From Thalassobaculum_A sp040219615 (GTDB lineage Bacteria; Pseudomonadota; Alphaproteobacteria; Thalassobaculales; Thalassobaculaceae): a stretch of DNA of 64,000 bases. The notes beneath the pieces were generated by a model. That model did no database searches and had not been told where the DNA came from. It saw only the letters and a program-made list of their open reading frames with translations. The stretch spans positions 1-64,000 of the forward strand of contig NZ_JAVJSE010000033.1 in NCBI RefSeq assembly GCF_040219615.1, in the 5' to 3' direction. Of the stretch, positions 60,928-64,000 are shown piece after piece (the first letter of the stretch is position 1; each line of letters opens with the position of its first letter). The position numbers and the translations under genes were made by a program.

Positions 60928-61041
60928 CTCCCCCTCCCGCGATTTCTTCGCCGGACCTCCGAGGCTAGCGTATCTTCGATCCCGGTACCACGCGCCGCAG
61001 GTCATGAGCCGGCGCGCCGGGCGGCGGGGCTGGAGGAGGGG

Positions 61042-61347
61042 ATGCGCTTCGGAACGCTGATCGCGATCGCCGTGGTGGTGGTCGGCCTCGGTCTCGTCCT
61101 GCTCGACGTCCTGGCCAACGGCTTCGGGTGGGAGCCGCTGCGCTACCTCCTCCTCTACATCTTGATGGCCGGCGGCATCGACCTGCTTGACCAGGGCCTG
61201 CGCTCCGGCTCGCTGGTGGTGCCGCACGGAAGGTTGAGCCGGGAGGCCCAGCCGGTCGCCTACTGGAGCTTCGCCGTGTTGCAGCTCGTCGTGATCCTGG
61301 CCGCGATCCTGGGTGCCATGGGCATGCAGGCGGAAACGCTGTTCTGA
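61042..61347 (+). CDS. Small integral membrane protein
   Basis: The 101-residue protein starts at ATG 61042 with GGAGGAGGGG upstream. It has three hydrophobic segments (about residues 4-24, 33-49 and 73-94). No family is recognised. It is transcribed towards the amidase gene. Confidence 0.72.
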   Translation: MRFGTLIAIAVVVVGLGLVLLDVLANGFGWEPLRYLLLYILMAGGIDLLDQGLRSGSLVVPHGRLSREAQPVAYWSFAVLQLVVILAAILGAMGMQAETLF

Positions 61348-61423
61348 GGCTGACCGTCGCCGACCGCGATTGACCGCGCCCCGCCGCCTTGCTTGAGTTC
61401 GCCTGGGCTTCACGGAGGGTGAC

Positions 61424-62875
61424 ATGGCACGCGGCGAGGAACTGACGCGGCTGACGGCGCGCGAGGCGGTGCGGCTGCTGGCGGCGGGCGAGGTGTCGCC
61501 GCTGGAACTGATCGACGCGGCGGCGGCGCGGATCGCCGCGGTCGAGCCGGCGATCAACGCGCTGCCGACCCTGTGCCTGGAGCGGGCGCGGAACGCCGCC
61601 AAGAACCTGCCGGCGACGCGCCCCGACGGCGGCGGCGGCTGGCTGGCCGGGCTGCCGGTCGCGATCAAGGACCTGATGGACGTGGAGGGGGTGCGCACCA
61701 CCTACGGCTCGCCGATCCACGCCGACCACGTGCCGACCGCCTCGCACCCGCTGGTCGGGCGTATCGAGGCGCGCGGCGGCGTGGTGATCGCCAAGTCCAA
61801 TACCCCGGAGTTCGGGGCCGGCGGCAACACCTACAACGAAGTCTTCGGCAAGACCCGCAACCCCTGGAACACCGCGCTGACCCCCGGCGGCTCGACCGGC
61901 GGCGGGGCGGCGGCACTGGCCGCCGGCGAGGTCTGGCTGGCGCACGGCTCCGACCACGGCGGCTCGCTGCGCGGCCCGGCGGCGCACTGCTCGGTGGTCG
62001 GCCTGCGCCCGACCCCGGGGCGGGTGACGCGGGGCACCGCCAGCAACCTGTTCAGTCCGAGCTCGGTCGAGGGCCCGATGGCACGCAACGTGCCGGACAT
62101 CGCGCTGTTCCTCGACACCATGGCGGGCGAGTGCGTGCACGACCCGCTGACCCGGCCGGCGCCGGCGCGCGGCTATGCCGACACGGTCGACGCCGCGCTG
62201 GCCGAGGCCAAGGCGTGGTGGCCGAAGCGGGTGGCCTGGACCCCCGACCTCGGCGGCTCGGCCCCGGTGTCGAAGGCGGTGCGCGCGGTCTGCGAGGCGG
62301 CGGTGCGCCGGCTGCAGGGCGCCGGCGTGCCGGTCGAGGAGGCCTGCCCCGAGGTCGGGGGCATCGGCGAGGCGTTCCAGATCCTGCGCGCCATGATCTT
62401 CGTGGTGACCCATGGCGAGCGCCTGAAGACCCACCGCCACCTGGTCAAGCCGGACATCATCTGGAACACCGAGAAGGGCCTGAAGCAGACCCCCGAGCAG
62501 GTCGCCTGGGCCGAGCGCGAGCGGGCCGCCTTCTACCGGCGCGTGGTGGGGTTCTTCGGGACCTACGACCTGCTGCTGCTGCCGACCACGGTGGTGCCGC
62601 CCTACGACGTCAACAAGACCCATATCGACGAGGTCGACGGCGTGAAGTTCGACAACTACATCGCCGCCTCGATGACGACATCGTCGATCACGCTCTCGGC
62701 CTGCCCGTCGCTCAGCCTGCCGGCCGGCTTCACCGAGGACGGCCGCCCGGTCGGCCTGCAGCTGGTCGGCCGGCCGCACGACGAGGCCGGGCTGCTGGCG
62801 GCGGCGGCGCTGATCGAGGAGCTGACCGGCCTTGCGAAGCTGCTGCCGATCGACCCGCGGGCCGGGACGGCGTAG
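61424..62875 (+). CDS. Amidase-signature-family hydrolase
   Basis: The 483-residue enzyme has the Ser-cisSer-Lys triad of the amidase signature family. The Lys is in LPVAIKDLMDV, the cis-Ser is the Ser of PGGSTGGGAAA, and the nucleophilic Ser lies 24 residues further on in SDHGGSLRGPAA. The usual GGSSGGS motif is changed to GGSTGGG, but the cis-Ser itself is retained. It hydrolyses a carboxamide of unknown identity (6-aminohexanoate-cyclic-dimer- and aryl-amidase-like relatives exist). Confidence 0.9.
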   Translation: MARGEELTRLTAREAVRLLAAGEVSPLELIDAAAARIAAVEPAINALPTLCLERARNAAKNLPATRPDGGGGWLAGLPVAIKDLMDVEGVRTTYGSPIHADHVPTASHPLVGRIEARGGVVIAKSNTPEFGAGGNTYNEVFGKTRNPWNTALTPGGSTGGGAAALAAGEVWLAHGSDHGGSLRGPAAHCSVVGLRPTPGRVTRGTASNLFSPSSVEGPMARNVPDIALFLDTMAGECVHDPLTRPAPARGYADTVDAALAEAKAWWPKRVAWTPDLGGSAPVSKAVRAVCEAAVRRLQGAGVPVEEACPEVGGIGEAFQILRAMIFVVTHGERLKTHRHLVKPDIIWNTEKGLKQTPEQVAWAERERAAFYRRVVGFFGTYDLLLLPTTVVPPYDVNKTHIDEVDGVKFDNYIAASMTTSSITLSACPSLSLPAGFTEDGRPVGLQLVGRPHDEAGLLAAAALIEELTGLAKLLPIDPRAGTA

Positions 62876-62961
62876 AGGCGGGTCCGACCGTCTGGCGGCG
62901 GCAGAGGGGCCATGCTTAGGTATTCGCCCCGCTGCCGCGTTTCCGCCCGTGGAGGCCAACG

Positions 62962-63882
62962 ATGCCGATCGACCTGCTCGACAACGCGCCGCCCTGGCCG
63001 AACGGCGCGCGCTGCGCCGCGTGCTTCACCTACGACCTGGACGCCGAGAGCCTGCTGCACATCTACCACCGGGAGTCGGCGCCGAAGCGGGTCACCGCGT
63101 CGTCGACCCTGCGCTACGGGCCGCAGGTCGCGATACCGCGGCTGATCCGGCTGTTCGCGCAGCACGACATCCGGCAGACCTTCTTCGTGCCGGGCTGGTG
63201 CGTCGAGACCTACCCGGACGCGGTCAGGGCGCTGGCCGAGGCCGGCCACGAGATCGCCCACCATTCCTGGCTGCACGAGCGGCCGAACCAGCTCACCCCG
63301 GCCGACGAGCGGGCGATGATGGAGCACGCCAGCGCGGTCTGCGAGACGGTGCTCGGCAGGCGGCCGGTCGGCTACCGGGCGCCGTCGGGCGCGCTGTCGC
63401 CGGACACCCACGCGATCCTGGCCGGGAACGGCTTCCTGTACAGCTCGTCGCTGCACTCCGACGACGTCCCGTTCCTGGTCGAGACCGGGGCCGGGACGAT
63501 CCTCGAGCTGCCGACCGACCCGGCGCTCGACGACTGGCCGCAATACGTCAACATGAAGGAGTTCGGCTTCGCCATGCCGACCAGGGCGCCGGCCCATGCC
63601 TTCGACCTGTTCCGCGAGGAGTTCGACGCCGCCTGGAAGCATGGCGGGATGTGGATCACCATCTGGCACCCCTTCGTGTCCGGCCGGCTGGGCCGGGTCG
63701 AGGCGACCGCCCGGCTGATCGAGCACATGCAGGACAGGGGCGGGGTCTGGTTCGCGACCCTGGAGGAGATCGCGACCCACCTGCAGGGCCTGATCGCCGC
63801 CGGCACCTGGACCCCGCGGCGCGAGCGGGTGCCGTACTGGACCGAGCCGGTCGACCACCTGGTGCCGATGCACCCGCTCTGA
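62962..63882 (+). CDS. Polysaccharide deacetylase-family (NodB-like) protein
   Basis: The 306-residue protein has the NodB domain metal site: TYDLDAES (Asp-Asp pair region), the HxxxH of IAHHSWLHERP, and the GYRAPSGALS motif. The arrangement and the C-terminal WITIWHPFVSGRLGRVE match the PuuE/polysaccharide-deacetylase-like branch that includes non-canonical allantoinases. Substrate is unknown, though a neighbouring amidase makes C-N bond hydrolysis of a small amide plausible. Confidence 0.88.
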   Translation: MPIDLLDNAPPWPNGARCAACFTYDLDAESLLHIYHRESAPKRVTASSTLRYGPQVAIPRLIRLFAQHDIRQTFFVPGWCVETYPDAVRALAEAGHEIAHHSWLHERPNQLTPADERAMMEHASAVCETVLGRRPVGYRAPSGALSPDTHAILAGNGFLYSSSLHSDDVPFLVETGAGTILELPTDPALDDWPQYVNMKEFGFAMPTRAPAHAFDLFREEFDAAWKHGGMWITIWHPFVSGRLGRVEATARLIEHMQDRGGVWFATLEEIATHLQGLIAAGTWTPRRERVPYWTEPVDHLVPMHPL

Positions 63883-63894
63883 GGTTGCGGGGGA

Positions 63895-64000
63895 CTACCC
63901 CCCGCCGTCCCCGAACAGCATGGTGATGTTGATGCGGCGGTTCTCGAAGCCCGGGCGGAACCGGAACACGTCGGTCTCGTGGAACAGCCGGCTGTCGAAC
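63895..64000 (-). CDS. C-terminal end of an oxygenase-like protein (cut by window edge)
   Basis: Reading leftwards from the window edge, 34 codons end at TAG 63895-63897: FDSRLFHETDVFRF, then RPGFENRRINITMLFG and a glycine tail. The H-x-T and GFENRRIN segments look like the ending of a 2-oxoglutarate/Fe(II) oxygenase, where the His is a metal ligand and the Arg binds 2-oxoglutarate. With so little sequence this is tentative. Confidence 0.55.
   Translation of the reverse strand, partial: FDSRLFHETDVFRFRPGFENRRINITMLFGDGGG

Noticed and set aside
1..64000. CRISPR array, rRNA or tRNA genes, insertion-sequence transposase
   Set aside because: I saw no regularly spaced repeats, no tRNA-like cloverleaf ends and no transposase motifs. 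The only repeat families are the palindromic elements, the 197-bp duplication and one 18-bp tandem repeat.

Overview
The window is GC-rich DNA from an alphaproteobacterium. Gene content (hydantoinase/oxoprolinase pair, TPP-dependent dehydrogenase operon, a compact queuosine operon, FAH-family catabolic genes) and the style of the intergenic palindromic repeats fit the Rhodospirillales; the genus is not resolved.

Layout. 1-16.5 kb is chromosomal: a partial glnS, a methyltransferase, an MBL-fold hydrolase, a DUF533 protein, an M19 dipeptidase, a zinc-type CDF transporter, a PAS histidine kinase, a TetR-controlled four-gene operon (carboxymuconolactone decarboxylase-like, NTF2-like, Tat-type isochorismatase-like hydrolase, secreted YHS protein) with an operator lying over its promoter, the hyuA-hyuB pair and a degenerate GGDEF/EAL-like protein. 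16.5-43.9 kb is a phage-derived head-tail cluster: S24-family repressor, two small early genes, a leader with a terminator hairpin, small and large terminase, DUF4055-type portal, scaffold, P22-like coat, neck genes, tail tube, tail assembly chaperone with an in-phase A AAA AAC slippery site, tape measure, tail-tip genes, a sulfotransferase and small membrane proteins. No integrase, replication gene or clear endolysin is visible. 43.9-64 kb is again chromosomal: an FAH-family catabolic operon, a queuosine operon (transporter, queA, tgt, an unknown gene, queG, queF), a solitary DNA methyltransferase, a TPR/glycosyltransferase-like protein, a three-gene TPP-enzyme operon, an amidase and a polysaccharide deacetylase.

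Accessory content in the phage cluster. (1) A less GC-rich three-gene cassette (about 25.7-27.7 kb) sits between a duplicated scaffold 3' end (197 bp, one mismatch) and a duplicated small gene. Each flanking gene is kept intact once and decayed once, the arrangement expected from a single-crossover integration. It is the best candidate here for an undescribed cargo or defence system. (2) A PG-binding-like protein and a three-TM protein lie between a tail-terminator-like gene and the portal. (3) An AT-rich block holds a SPRY-like tail-tip protein and an antisense sulfotransferase.

A palindromic intergenic repeat family occurs five times. Two copies are in ordinary chromosomal loci and three are between head and tail genes, suggesting that the cluster has long been resident in this host. 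With the missing replication and integration genes, this makes a domesticated prophage or gene-transfer-agent-like element plausible.
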